NCBI GenBank assembly: GCA_020744425.1
Contig: JAGMUV010000036.1
Location: 248,001 to 312,000 of the forward strand
Reading direction: 5' to 3'
Source of the DNA: Dactylonectria macrodidyma
Lineage: Eukaryota; Ascomycota; Sordariomycetes; Hypocreales; Nectriaceae
DNA: 64,000 nt
Program-made: the position numbers and the translations under genes
The notes under the pieces: generated by a model
Told to the model about the DNA's origin: nothing
The model's input: the letters and a program-made list of their open reading frames with translations, nothing else
The model's database searches: none
Part shown: positions 35,344 through 43,664 of the stretch, in pieces
Position numbering within the stretch: the stretch's first letter is position 1
Layout of the letters: each line of letters begins with the position of its first letter

Positions 35344-38300
35344 CAAGGCTCGAAACCACTACATCCACTCCACTTTTGGACCAAGTAGAGTGGATGGACC
35401 ATTTTTAGGCAATTACAAAGTGGATGTAGCACACTTTCGACCGGAGTGGAATGGATGTACACGTGGATTTATAAGTGGATTTTTGTAAGTGGACTTTTGA
35501 GGCTATTCACAACCTCGTCGACGCCTATTCAGCCTCACTTTCAGAGGTTGACACTAACTCTTCAGCCTCTTGCTGCTGTGATGAATCGTCAACCTCGCTG
35601 GCGCTGTCCTCGCCCTCGAATAGCCATTTTGACTCAGCAAGAGCCAGCTCGTCGTCGCTTAGAGTCCCACAGCCGGCATCCAGCTTACTTTCGAGGTGTG
35701 ACTTAAGCAATGGATCCAGGTCCTTGATAAGGCCAGCACGGTACCAAGAGCGTAAGACCTGACAAATGGCGATAATCTCAGCATCTAGGTTCGTACGCAA
35801 CCCCGAGACCATCTTGCCAGCAGCTGAAAATAACCTCTCACACTCGGCTGACATCGGCTGGATCGTCAGGAAGTCCAAGGCCATCCTGGATAACCGAGGA
35901 TATCTGCCTTGCTTAGTGATCCAGTAACCAATTGGATCACGAACGTTGCCGTCGCTGGCGTCACGATCCGTCTGCCACGCTTGGTACTCGTCACCCACAA
36001 TAGCTGCTGCGTAGGCTGGTATTGAGCTTGGCAGACGACTGTTCTTCTCGAAGGGATTGAAAAACCGAGGTCTTTTTGCTGGTGGCTCGTCGTCGCCTCT
36101 GCTGCTGCTGGTTCTAACCTCGAGACGAGCGTAATCGGACAGCCAGACGTCGGCAACCATCTCTTTTGCCTTTTCAACCCAGCTAGGCTTATGAGCCCAC
36201 GTTTCATCAAACCAGTCCCAACGATAAGCTGGATGGAGCGCCATAGCCGTATAGTAGATGGGCGTCTCGTCCAGCCGCCGATAATATTCATCCAGCTTAT
36301 CCCAAGCAAGGTTGATTCCGATGCGGAAGTGCTCTGGATCAGGAAGCAAGCTGCTTATATTCTTCCAGTGTGTTAAGCAGCAACTCATAGCCAAGCACCA
36401 CGTCCCAGATATTGCCATAGGAGCCAGTCCAGCCTTGCTTACGCCTGCGGATGTGTCCATCACCCTCAAGCGTCTTTACCACGGTCTCAAAAACAGTCAG
36501 AATAGCCTCCAAATGGTAAAGAACCTCCCAGTCTTTGTCCGTTAGCTGATTCTCGTCTCGGAGGATGCGTGGTTTTTTCGCCAACTTGGCTTGTGTTACT
36601 TGGCCAGTCTTTTTAGACCGATTTTCGTCCTCCCATTGCGCCTTATATTTGATCAGTAGGAGTTTGATAGAGGTTTTTAACCGTAGAGCCCTGCGGATCA
36701 TGTAGAGTTGTGACAGCCAACGCGTGTCGTTCTCGATAATTAGCTTGAGTGGTTTCTTTGATCGGAGTTTAAGGGTGGTGGCGCGATTAATTTCGTCCTG
36801 TTAGATAAATCGAATTAGTATGAGACGAATTAGATTTAACTTAGTAAAACCACTTACCCTCTGGACCTCCTTAAATAAGTAAATCAGCCGATGGCTAATA
36901 CGCACATCAACTACGATATTATGTAACTTGCTAACTGGTCCTCTTTTGCGCTATCAAGCGTATTTAGTATTAGATAATGCTTCAATACCTGATAATTACT
37001 GCTCGAACGCGTCAGCGTTTTTTCTAAATAAGAGCGCCTTGGCTAATAAGTTAATTATGTGGCCAAAATAGCGTTCTCGGCGTAGCCGGCCATCGAACCC
37101 AAGTTCAGCACCAATGACCTCCATTGCAGTATCGTTGTTTTCAGCATTGTCGAGCGTGAAATAGCCAATCTTCTCTGGACTCACGCCAAGAGTGTGTAGG
37201 ACGTCGAGAACCTCCCTACCGATCGTTAAGCCAAAGTGACGATGAGCCTCTGGAACCCCAATCATGATTTTGCATGGCCGATTCTTCTTATCTCTGAAAA
37301 AACAAGCAATGCCATATAGGGCAAGCTTATTTCGAGACGCCCAGCCATCAAATGAGATATGAAGCGCTCTAGGGGAGTTCCTCAACACCTCGATAACCTT
37401 CTGCTTGTGGCGGTTGTACTCTTGAATGATCTTATATCGGACAGCCGTGGCACTCAAGTTGGCATGTTAGATCGAAACAGAAGGGTTCAAATAGTCGAAG
37501 ATTTCTAGGAGGATGCGGTTCTCGGCGAAGGAAAAGGACTGGTTGCTGCTGACGATTAACTCGACTAGCATACGTTGAAAGTGTTACTTATCAAAGCGTG
37601 AGATGAAGCTATTCGCGATATTCTGTTCCGTAGCCTTGTTGACGTCCAGTTTTAAAACAGAGGCAATAGTCGGCTGGTTCGATTTTAGTGCGCCTTCGGA
37701 TTTCAGCTGTGCTATGCTCTTTTTCTCTCCCTCTGGTGCTGGTGTTTTGTGTTCACGCCATAGATAATTTGCCGCGTTCTGGAGACCTGAAGAGGTAAAA
37801 CTCGCGATAATGGGACGATTTCTGAGGATACAGTCCTTGCAAGCCCATTTGCGTAAGCCATGACGTTGAATATCGTAGCCAAAGTCCCACAGCCAAGAGC
37901 TAGTATCACGAGCGCGTTCTGACCAAGTCCAGCCTCTGAAATGGTGAAAAAGACGGTCTTCGAGGTGCTGCTGTTGGCCTGGCTGGGTGGCTGACATCGT
38001 TAAAAAATTTTTGGCAAAAACAACAGCAGGAAATCTTAGAAAACGCGCTTAATAGGGGTAGGGTCTCGTATAATGCTATAAGATTAGCTGTAGGGGTGAT
38101 AGATCTCGGCTAACTTGGGTCCAGCTACCTCGATTTAATAGGCATTTATATACTAAAATAAGTACTATGAACCGTACAGGGTCAGGGAATATCCCACGGT
38201 ACCTAAATCCACCTAAATCCACTCCACTACATCCACTTTCAGGTCCAAGTGTAGTGGATTATTATGTAATCTGAGCGCCGACAAGTGGATGTAATAGAGA

Positions 38301-38355
38301 TGGACCACTTATATGTGGTCCACGTGGATTTGCAGTGTAGTGGGTTCGACCCTTG
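35344..38355 (-). mobile_element. hAT transposon, 3.0 kb, TSD TCCCTATA
   Basis: Ends CAAGG..CCTTG with imperfect terminal inverted repeats (about 20 bp, CAAGGCTCGAAACC on the left and the complement of GGGTTCGACCCTTG on the right). Exact 8-bp duplication TCCCTATA at 35336-35343 and 38356-38363, the expected length for hAT. Removing the element and one duplication joins KQIPI to CIGSRLMLT in the Helitron helicase in frame. Both subterminal regions (35360-35500 and 38190-38345) carry many GTGGAT/ATCCAC motifs, probable transposase-binding sites. Confidence 0.93.
35525..37997 (-). pseudogene. hAT-family transposase, broken
   Basis: Start at 37997. An N-terminal BED-like zinc finger has a CKDC pair near residue 54, and a His follows near residue 82. 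Next come stops at about 37581 and 37467 (CAA to TAA) and the catalytic region: HISFDGWASRNK (about 37330-37365) with the first Asp, and YFTLDNAENNDTAM (about 37125-37165) with the second. A 60-bp intron fits at 36798-36857 (GTAAGT..CAG). The frame changes by one near 36345. The C-terminal hAT dimerisation domain is intact: PRLSRMALDFLTIQPMSAE, then CERLFSAAGKM (about 35800-35890). The C-terminus is acidic. Few mutations, so it decayed recently. Confidence 0.88.
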
Positions 38356-39045
38356 TCCCTATATGCATTGGCTCCCGTCTAATGCTAACGTCCAACCTTT
38401 AGCAGCCAGTTGGCCTCTACAATGGCGCTCGCAGCACAGTTTACGATATCGGCTGGGCACCTGGGGCCGACCCCATCCAAGACCCTCCCTGTGTTATCAT
38501 GATAGAGTTTGATAAATACAGCGGACCGGTATTCCTGACCACCGCTGATAGTAGGAAGATTGTGCCGATTCTCCCAGTAGAGAGGGACTTCCTCATCGGA
38601 GCCACTCTCTGCACTCGCACCCAGTTCCCCCTGATCGTATGCTATGCAATTACTATGCATAAGTCACAAAGTATCACCGAAGACATAATAGTTACAGATC
38701 TGTCCTGCCGGGACTTTCAGACTGGTTTAAGCTATGTGGCTGTCTCTCGCGTGAAAACGCTCGAGGGTTTGATATTAGATGCACCATTTAATCATAATCA
38801 CCTAGTCTACGGGTCTCCTCCGGATAGCATGAAGATAAAGATAAGGGATCAGAAGCTTCAGAAACGACAGGTGCTCACACAGAATCCGTATATGTCACAT
38901 AATACCAATAATGGCCATAGCAATGGATCAGTACGTAGATAATGCAGTAGTAGTAATAGCTTCCCGGCCCGCGGATACACAGCCTTCGGCTGAGGCTACC
39001 CCATGCACCCCATCGCCGCTCCAATGTGCATGGGGTGACGTAGTA

Positions 39046-39401
39046 TTTTAGTATAATAAGCATAATAAACAGCTCTAGTATAGAGTAGACTGGGTTAGAT
39101 ACGACTCTGATAATGAATAGTACCCTACTAAAAACTTTAAGAACGTACTAATATAATTAAAGGAGTTCTATAAGGAATATTCAGAGGCACCTAGGCCACC
39201 GAAGCAATTACAAGCCTGGGTCGACGCGGCTGCTGCGGATACGGACGTACTGGAGCACCCTAACGATAATCAACCGATCAAACTAGGCCGGGGGCCCAAG
39301 AAAGCACGACGGAAACGAAGAGTCTTCGTCATCTGGCGATCGTGAGAATTTGACAACTTGCGCTCACGCGGCCGTTTTAAGCGCCTTAAAGAGGGGGGTG
39401 A
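39046..39401 (+). pseudogene. 3' part of pol of Gypsy copy 2 (chromodomain) and polypurine tract
   Basis: 39067-39200 corresponds to QYRVDWVGHDPDDEWYP and the rest of the chromodomain of the intact pol, with transitions. 39200-39344 is nearly identical to the intact end of pol. GAGGGGGGTGA (39391-39401) is the polypurine tract immediately before the 3' LTR. Confidence 0.85.
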
Positions 39402-39594
39402 TGTGACGGGAGCGTCTAGAGTGCTAGACCCAGGGTGGGGTCGATACGTAACTAGGACGCACGGGGCAGGCCACAGGGACTATCAACGCGTGTACGCGTC
39501 TACGCGCCTGCCCGCTTTCTCTTTCCTCTTCATCATAGTATTCTCATAATACAGTGGCATTACCTCTTGAGTTGATCTCATCTGGCCCGTGACA
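39402..39594 (+). repeat. 3' LTR of Gypsy copy 2
   Basis: 193 bp with intact TGTGACGGG and CCCGTGACA ends. It differs from the intact element's LTR by a few transitions (for example GTCTAGAGTGCTAGACC), and from its own 5' LTR by different transitions, as expected after independent RIP changes. Confidence 0.9.
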
Positions 39595-39683
39595 GTAATG
39601 CTAAATATAAATAGTAAACGACAGCTAATTTATCTAATATTAGAACTTAGGATGCATTAGGACTTGATTATTAGGAGGAAGTA
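39595..39683 (+). mobile_element. fragment of oldest Gypsy copy: start of pol (protease region)
   Basis: Matches the intact pol at about 43965-44055 (ATLDIDGRRQPNCPMLELGMHQ region) with heavy RIP changes. The match resumes at 41571 (TAGTTTAAA for TGGTTCGAG), so the Fot1/pogo element at 39684 is inserted in it. Confidence 0.75.
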
Positions 39684-41570
39684 AGTCATTGCACCCATTA
39701 GATGACCAGGGGCTTAGCTGGACGCCCCACTTATACAATGACCAAAATCCTCATTCAACTTCACTTATATATAAAATAACAACCAAGAGGTCTAATTGGT
39801 CCATTTCAACTGATTTTTTATAAAATAACTAATGAATTTTCTAAATATCAAAAAACTAGCTAATAAAAACAAAGGAAAAACGAGCTATTCTGAATCTTCA
39901 ACCTCAGGCGTTTTTATTCGCCTTCTTGCCCTCTTGACATTCTGGATGTTAGAAAATTCCTTATTTGGGTCTTTATAAACCCTTCCTCTCTTCTTAGCCT
40001 TTGATTGGCTTGAATTTCGGTCTTGGACTAGAATTCTGTCTTCTAATTGGGCGTTGTGTAAGTGAAGGTTATCATAACCCCGGTCAATAGCCTGAAATAG
40101 CTGCCTTGTGGTTGGGCTGTTGAGAAGTTCCTTCTTTTTAGAATGGACTAATAAAGCAACGTCTCTCGAAGTCTTAGGGGTTGTAAAAGGGCTGATTTCA
40201 GACCTCTGATTCGTCTTTGGAGAAATGGGGGCTCCTAATTGGACTGTAATTGAGTCCTTAGGATCCTCAATAACGAATTTGCTACCCATTGGCTTTAAGA
40301 TGTTAATTGGCCACAACCCGGCTCCTTTCCAACCCGAACGGATATTTCGAGTAGTAATAGCCTTCTTCCTAGCCTGAAAATAGCATTTTAGAAAGTCTTC
40401 CTTCCTAGTTGGGCCGGCATCAGTAATAGGATTGGCTAGCAGTAAAGCAGCCCGATATGCAGCTTTAAGTGGCCCAAAGACTGATATATCAAGAGGCTGA
40501 AGAACGTGGCTTGTGTGAGGTGGTAAATAGAGTAAATGGACCCTATTGGTCACACAAATACGCATAAAATCAGGCGTTATGTGTGATCCATGCCCATCTA
40601 GGATAAGAAGCCGCTTTTCATTGGCCCGGGCAGGCTTTGAGCCCGGAAGAAAGACTTCCTGCAGCCACGCAAGCCCAATTTCGTTATTGGTCCATCCCTT
40701 TTTAGATGATGTAAATCTCCAATTGGTCAGAAAGTCCAATTCCTCAGGAAACCATTGGTGCTGGACGTCTTTGCCTTTGAAGACGACCAATGGGTCAAGG
40801 CACCTTCCCGTTGCAGAAATAACCTCAAGAATAGATATCCAGTTAAGGTTTTGCGGCTGTTTCTTAATCGTTGATTGAAGCTCTGATTGGCCAACCACAA
40901 GCCCGTTAGATCCGGGCCCTTGGAAGACTCCAATTTCGTCAAGATTCCAACGGTTCCGTTGAGGGATCAATGCGACCTCTGATTGGCCTAATAGATCAAA
41001 GAACCCGCCAATAGCAGCCGGATTTGCTCCATTTATCCTTTTCCGGTCGATTCCCTTTCCTTTGAGCGTTTTTATTCGCGGGTTGCGGCGCAGGAAGCCC
41101 TTCATCCAGTGTTTTCCGAGTCGTTGGTTGGTGCCGCTTTGGCCTAACAAGGAAATCGCCAACTTCCGGATCTGGCTATGCGTCAACGCCATGCCGAGCT
41201 TATCTTGAAAGATGAGCCAATCAGTGAGCTGGTCTTCCTGATATTTGGAAAGCACCTGACGCCATTCGTGGGCTTCATTGCGGCTAGGTACGCCATTTAT
41301 CTTGCTGTGTAGGGTTGATTTGGGGACTCCGCGCTGACTGGCTGCTTTTCGTACTGATATGCCATTTCTCACATCTTGAATGGCTAGTTCAAGGTCTTCT
41401 TGGGTGTATTTAGGCATAAAAAATAAGGTTATAAGGTTGAATTGACGAATTGAGTGTTATTGAAGGAAGAAACGCGTGTGGCTAGAGACGTGTTGTGGTT
41501 GACGCGGCTGTAAGTGGGGCGTCCAGCTAAGCCCCTGGTCATCTAACGGGTGCACTGACTTAGTTTAAAG
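39684..41570 (-). mobile_element. complete Fot1/pogo-type DNA transposon, 1887 bp, TA target duplication
   Basis: Terminal inverted repeats of about 51 bp (AGTCATTGCACCCATTAG at the left; the complement of CTAACGGGTGCACTGACT at the right) differ at two positions. TA on both sides (39682-39683, 41571-41572). The AGTCA terminus and the length match the Fot1 family. The flanking host sequence is RIP-mutated Gypsy but the element itself shows no RIP decay. Confidence 0.95.
39885..41417 (-). CDS. Fot1/pogo-family transposase, intact, 510 aa
   Basis: Catalyses cut-and-paste excision and insertion at TA, binding the TIRs. Domains: an N-terminal psq-type helix-turn-helix (about residues 8-45, ending PKSTLHSKI); a CENP-B-type DNA-binding domain (about 55-115, with HWMKGFLRRNP); then the DDE/D domain with D160 (WNLDEIGVFQG), D274 (LLILDGHGSH) and D310 (LQPLDISVFGPLK). 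The spacing of 35 residues between D274 and D310 is DD35D. GWTNNEIGLAWL (241-252) is conserved. The C-terminus is basic. No introns or stops. The start is the first ATG of the frame, about 150 bp inside the element end. With intact TIRs this copy could be autonomous. Confidence 0.95.
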   Translation of the reverse strand: MPKYTQEDLELAIQDVRNGISVRKAASQRGVPKSTLHSKINGVPSRNEAHEWRQVLSKYQEDQLTDWLIFQDKLGMALTHSQIRKLAISLLGQSGTNQRLGKHWMKGFLRRNPRIKTLKGKGIDRKRINGANPAAIGGFFDLLGQSEVALIPQRNRWNLDEIGVFQGPGSNGLVVGQSELQSTIKKQPQNLNWISILEVISATGRCLDPLVVFKGKDVQHQWFPEELDFLTNWRFTSSKKGWTNNEIGLAWLQEVFLPGSKPARANEKRLLILDGHGSHITPDFMRICVTNRVHLLYLPPHTSHVLQPLDISVFGPLKAAYRAALLLANPITDAGPTRKEDFLKCYFQARKKAITTRNIRSGWKGAGLWPINILKPMGSKFVIEDPKDSITVQLGAPISPKTNQRSEISPFTTPKTSRDVALLVHSKKKELLNSPTTRQLFQAIDRGYDNLHLHNAQLEDRILVQDRNSSQSKAKKRGRVYKDPNKEFSNIQNVKRARRRIKTPEVEDSE

Positions 41571-41572
41571 GC

Positions 41573-41808
41573 TCGGATCTCTAGTAAACCGGTCTTTAAG
41601 ACCCGGATCCCTTAGGATCCAGTCTAAAGAAAACCTTATTATAGCTATAAGAGCAACCTATAAATAGGTCTGCTATAAGCCCTCAGTTAGATAGAAATTA
41701 AGAGCTTCTATTTATATTATAATGCACCCTTCCTATCTAATATAATAGATTCCTCTTATGCCTGTTTTCTTAATTTTGTCTTTATATAGCTTCTTTAAGT
41801 GCTGTAAA
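41573..41808. other. non-coding flank between Fot1/pogo element and intact Gypsy
   Basis: The first bases continue the mutated Gypsy copy 3; similarity fades after about 41600. Two adjacent short palindromes lie at 41608-41625 (CCGGTCTTTAAGACCCGG) and 41626-41641 (GGATCCCTTAGGATCC in part). The rest is AT-rich with no ORF. GTAAA at 41804-41808 is the target duplication of the intact Gypsy. Confidence 0.5.
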
Positions 41809-42001
41809 TGTGACGGGAGCGTCTGGAGTGCTGGACCCAGGGTGGGGTCGATACGTAACTAGGACGCACGGGGCAGGCTACAGGGACTATCAACGCGTGT
41901 ACGCGTCTACGCGCCTGCCCGCTTTCTCTTTCCTCTTCATCGTAGTATTCTCGCAATACAGTGGCATTACCTCTTGAGTTGATCTCATCTGGCCCGTGAC
42001 A
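41809..42001 (+). repeat. 5' LTR of intact Gypsy
   Basis: TGTGACGGG to CCCGTGACA: the two ends form a 9-bp inverted repeat. Short for a Gypsy element. Transcription probably starts within it; the inferred R start is near 41939 (see the primer-binding entry). Confidence 0.95.
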
Positions 42002-42003
42002 TT

Positions 42004-42013
42004 ATACTACGAT
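42004..42013 (+). promoter_or_regulatory. candidate self-priming primer-binding site
   Basis: ATACTACGAT, two bases after the 5' LTR, is the exact reverse complement of ATCGTAGTAT at 41939-41948 inside the LTR. In Tf1/sushi-type chromoviruses the 5' end of the transcript folds back onto a site next to the LTR and primes minus-strand synthesis. I see no obvious tRNA 3'-end complement (TGG..) at this place. If correct, the RNA starts near 41939. Ten bases alone could be chance, so this is an inference. Confidence 0.5.
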
Positions 42014-42170
42014 CGCCTTTTATTCTTTCCATCTACATCTTGATTAACTCTGACGCGCGTCAGTGCGAGGTTAATCGTCGCGTCGGATCCGACTATAGAT
42101 CCGCCTACCTGCAGCGAGACGCAGGTACGAACAGCAAACCACCGTTGACTGGAACCAATCAGTAGTCGAC

Positions 42171-43664
42171 ATGACCAGGAGCTCTGAGTTGGGCGCGTGG
42201 AGCGCTGACAAAGAGGGCATCGATAAGGCACGCCAAGAGAGCGCCTTTTATCAGCAGGTCCAGCAGTACCTCGCTGAGTCCGTAGACGAGGACAGCGAAG
42301 GGACTACCAATACAGAAGACGACGAAGGGATATCTATCAGACCTTTCGCGCGACTCGCAGCAGATTCTATCGAAGAAGATTTGAACGCTCGAACCTGCGA
42401 GATCACGGACAACGGCCGATTCACAGTCTACGTGAAAGACCAGGACGGGAGATTCAGGAACCTCCCGATCGATGCCGACAATATCGAATCGATGGTCCAG
42501 AAATACCCTGAGGTGCGAGCCTCGATAATTCGCAATTTTGCCGAGCAATTTGCAATCAGAGGGCAGCGAGACGAGCTTATCGAGCTGCACAATAAGCACG
42601 TCGAGACGACCGAGCGACTCATTAAAGAGCACAATGAGGCAATTGAGGCCGAAGCGATGGCCCACGCCGAGGTGGCACGGATCAATAAGGAACTGGCACG
42701 GTTGAAAGCGGCACAGTATACTGTCCCTCTCCGCGAAGACACGCCTCTCGGGAGCGAGACAACGGCCGAGACCAAGCTGCGCCGGAAGCGGGAGAGTGAC
42801 CCACCCGAGCTCGATGATGGCAAGGAACCGGACTTCGAAGACTGGCTCATCAAGGCCAGACGCAAGCTGCGACGCGACGGCCCACGAGACTACCCTGAAG
42901 AGGAGGACAAGGTATATTATATTTTCGGTCGTTGCAAGGGTATCGCGGCTGCCTATTTACGCCCCCGCATGCCCGAGAACGCTGAGGAAGACGCCTTCGA
43001 GACCGCTGAAGATGTCTTCCAAGCCCTGACGACCCTCTTCCGGGACAAGAACAAGAAGATCAAGGCGCGAGAGGAGTTCAAGGCCTTGAGATACTATACC
43101 AATGGTAGCTGGCGTAGCTTCTACGTCAAGTTCTTGGCTACAGCGAACGACGCTAAGATCCCCAAAAGGGATTGGAAGGAAGAGCTCTATGATAAAGTGC
43201 CAGTGGAGATGAAACGTACTGTGGCCACGCAGCGCTTTGCCGAAGAGGTAAGCTTCGACACCTTTGCGGCAGCGCTTGGCGACATCGCGGTAGTGGAAGA
43301 GGCCTATGCGAAGACCTTAACGAAGAAGGACAGCAAGAAGACCAGCAAGTTACAGACCAGCAAGAGCGATAGTGCTGCTACTGGGAAGAAGGACACTAAG
43401 AAGTCGGCAACTTCAACACCCAAGTACTCGAAGACCAAGATTGACGGCAAATGGACTTTTAAGGACCCAGAGGTCCGCAAGCTAGCCGAAGAAGGGAAGT
43501 GCTTCAAGTGCAAGAAAGTCGGCCATACCCACCAGGAGTGTCCGGAGGGGGGCGAAGTGAACGAAGTTCGTGCCAAGGCTAAGAAGGCAGGGCGGACGAT
43601 TACTATTGAGATCCCTGATGAATCAGATGAGTCGTCCTCCGAGTCGGAAAAAGACGAGTCCTAG
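42171..43664 (+). CDS. gag: Gypsy gag polyprotein, 497 aa
   Basis: Capsid/nucleocapsid precursor of the virus-like particle. The N-terminal third is acidic. Residues about 140-200 are a likely coiled coil rich in Glu, Lys and Ala (HNKHVETTERLIKEHNEAIE). The central part has a retrotransposon gag-type segment with YYTNGSWRSFYVKFLA. A CCHC zinc knuckle, CFKCKKVGHTHQEC, lies at 444-457, and an acidic Ser/Glu tail at the end. The start is the first ATG after the leader, conserved in the degraded copies. Stop TAG at 43662; the pol frame overlaps its last codons in the -1 frame. Confidence 0.93.
   Translation: MTRSSELGAWSADKEGIDKARQESAFYQQVQQYLAESVDEDSEGTTNTEDDEGISIRPFARLAADSIEEDLNARTCEITDNGRFTVYVKDQDGRFRNLPIDADNIESMVQKYPEVRASIIRNFAEQFAIRGQRDELIELHNKHVETTERLIKEHNEAIEAEAMAHAEVARINKELARLKAAQYTVPLREDTPLGSETTAETKLRRKRESDPPELDDGKEPDFEDWLIKARRKLRRDGPRDYPEEEDKVYYIFGRCKGIAAAYLRPRMPENAEEDAFETAEDVFQALTTLFRDKNKKIKAREEFKALRYYTNGSWRSFYVKFLATANDAKIPKRDWKEELYDKVPVEMKRTVATQRFAEEVSFDTFAAALGDIAVVEEAYAKTLTKKDSKKTSKLQTSKSDSAATGKKDTKKSATSTPKYSKTKIDGKWTFKDPEVRKLAEEGKCFKCKKVGHTHQECPEGGEVNEVRAKAKKAGRTITIEIPDESDESSSESEKDES

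Larger units (their letters stand above)
30238..38942 (+). pseudogene. Helitron Rep/PIF1-like helicase, with two introns, about a dozen stops and a hAT insertion
   Basis: Start ATG at 30238 gives a Cys-rich N-terminus (CARC and CLEC pairs at residues 19-22 and 43-46). Two introns fit the frame: 30420-30456 and 31005-31054. From 31055 to 35343 a single frame holds all parts, broken only by TAA/TAG where CAA, CAG or TGG is expected. The Rep part has TFSPADLH (about 32765-32790), an HUH motif HNH (about 33009-33017) and a YAAKYYSK tyrosine motif (about 33546-33569). The helicase has Walker A GGGTGKS (about 34547-34567), Walker B LIIDEKSML (about 34782-34808) and SDFFQLPPM. After the hAT the frame continues with CIGSRLMLTSNL (38364-38399), HKSQSITED (about 38659-38685) and YVAVSRVKTLEG (about 38734-38769). 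Not functional in this copy. Confidence 0.88.
29970..39045 (+). mobile_element. Helitron (Helitron2-like ends) with Rep/helicase gene, interrupted by a hAT element
   Basis: The left end starts TCAGCCGAAGGCTG at 29970. The right end has a strong hairpin (CCCCATGCAC at 38999-39008 with GTGCATGGGG at 39026-39035) about 10 nt before the host sequence resumes. A 14-bp inverted copy of the left terminus, CAGCCTTCGGCTGA, lies at 38980-38993, just inside the hairpin. Such asymmetric terminal inverted repeats are reported for Helitron2 elements of fungi. There is no classical CTRR end. Host pol sequence resumes about a dozen bases further along than expected, so a small target deletion is likely. Without the hAT the element is about 6.1 kb. 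The exact ends are my estimate to within a few bases. Confidence 0.85.
24652..39594 (+). mobile_element. Gypsy copy 2: degraded chromovirus with both LTRs, carrying a nested Helitron and hAT
   Basis: 5' LTR 24652-24844 and 3' LTR 39402-39594 (each 193 bp) bound gag (25010-26505) and pol (26531-29969 and 39046-39350). A solo LTR (29310-29502) and a Helitron (29970-39045) are inserted. Compared with the intact element it has lost about 0.6 kb of the RNase H region (junction near 28547). Differences from the intact copy are nearly all C-to-T/G-to-A and are patchy along the element. The flanking 5-mers are ATAAT and GTAAT, but the outer flanks match gag on the left and pol on the right of copy 3, so the target site is uncertain. 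Confidence 0.88.
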
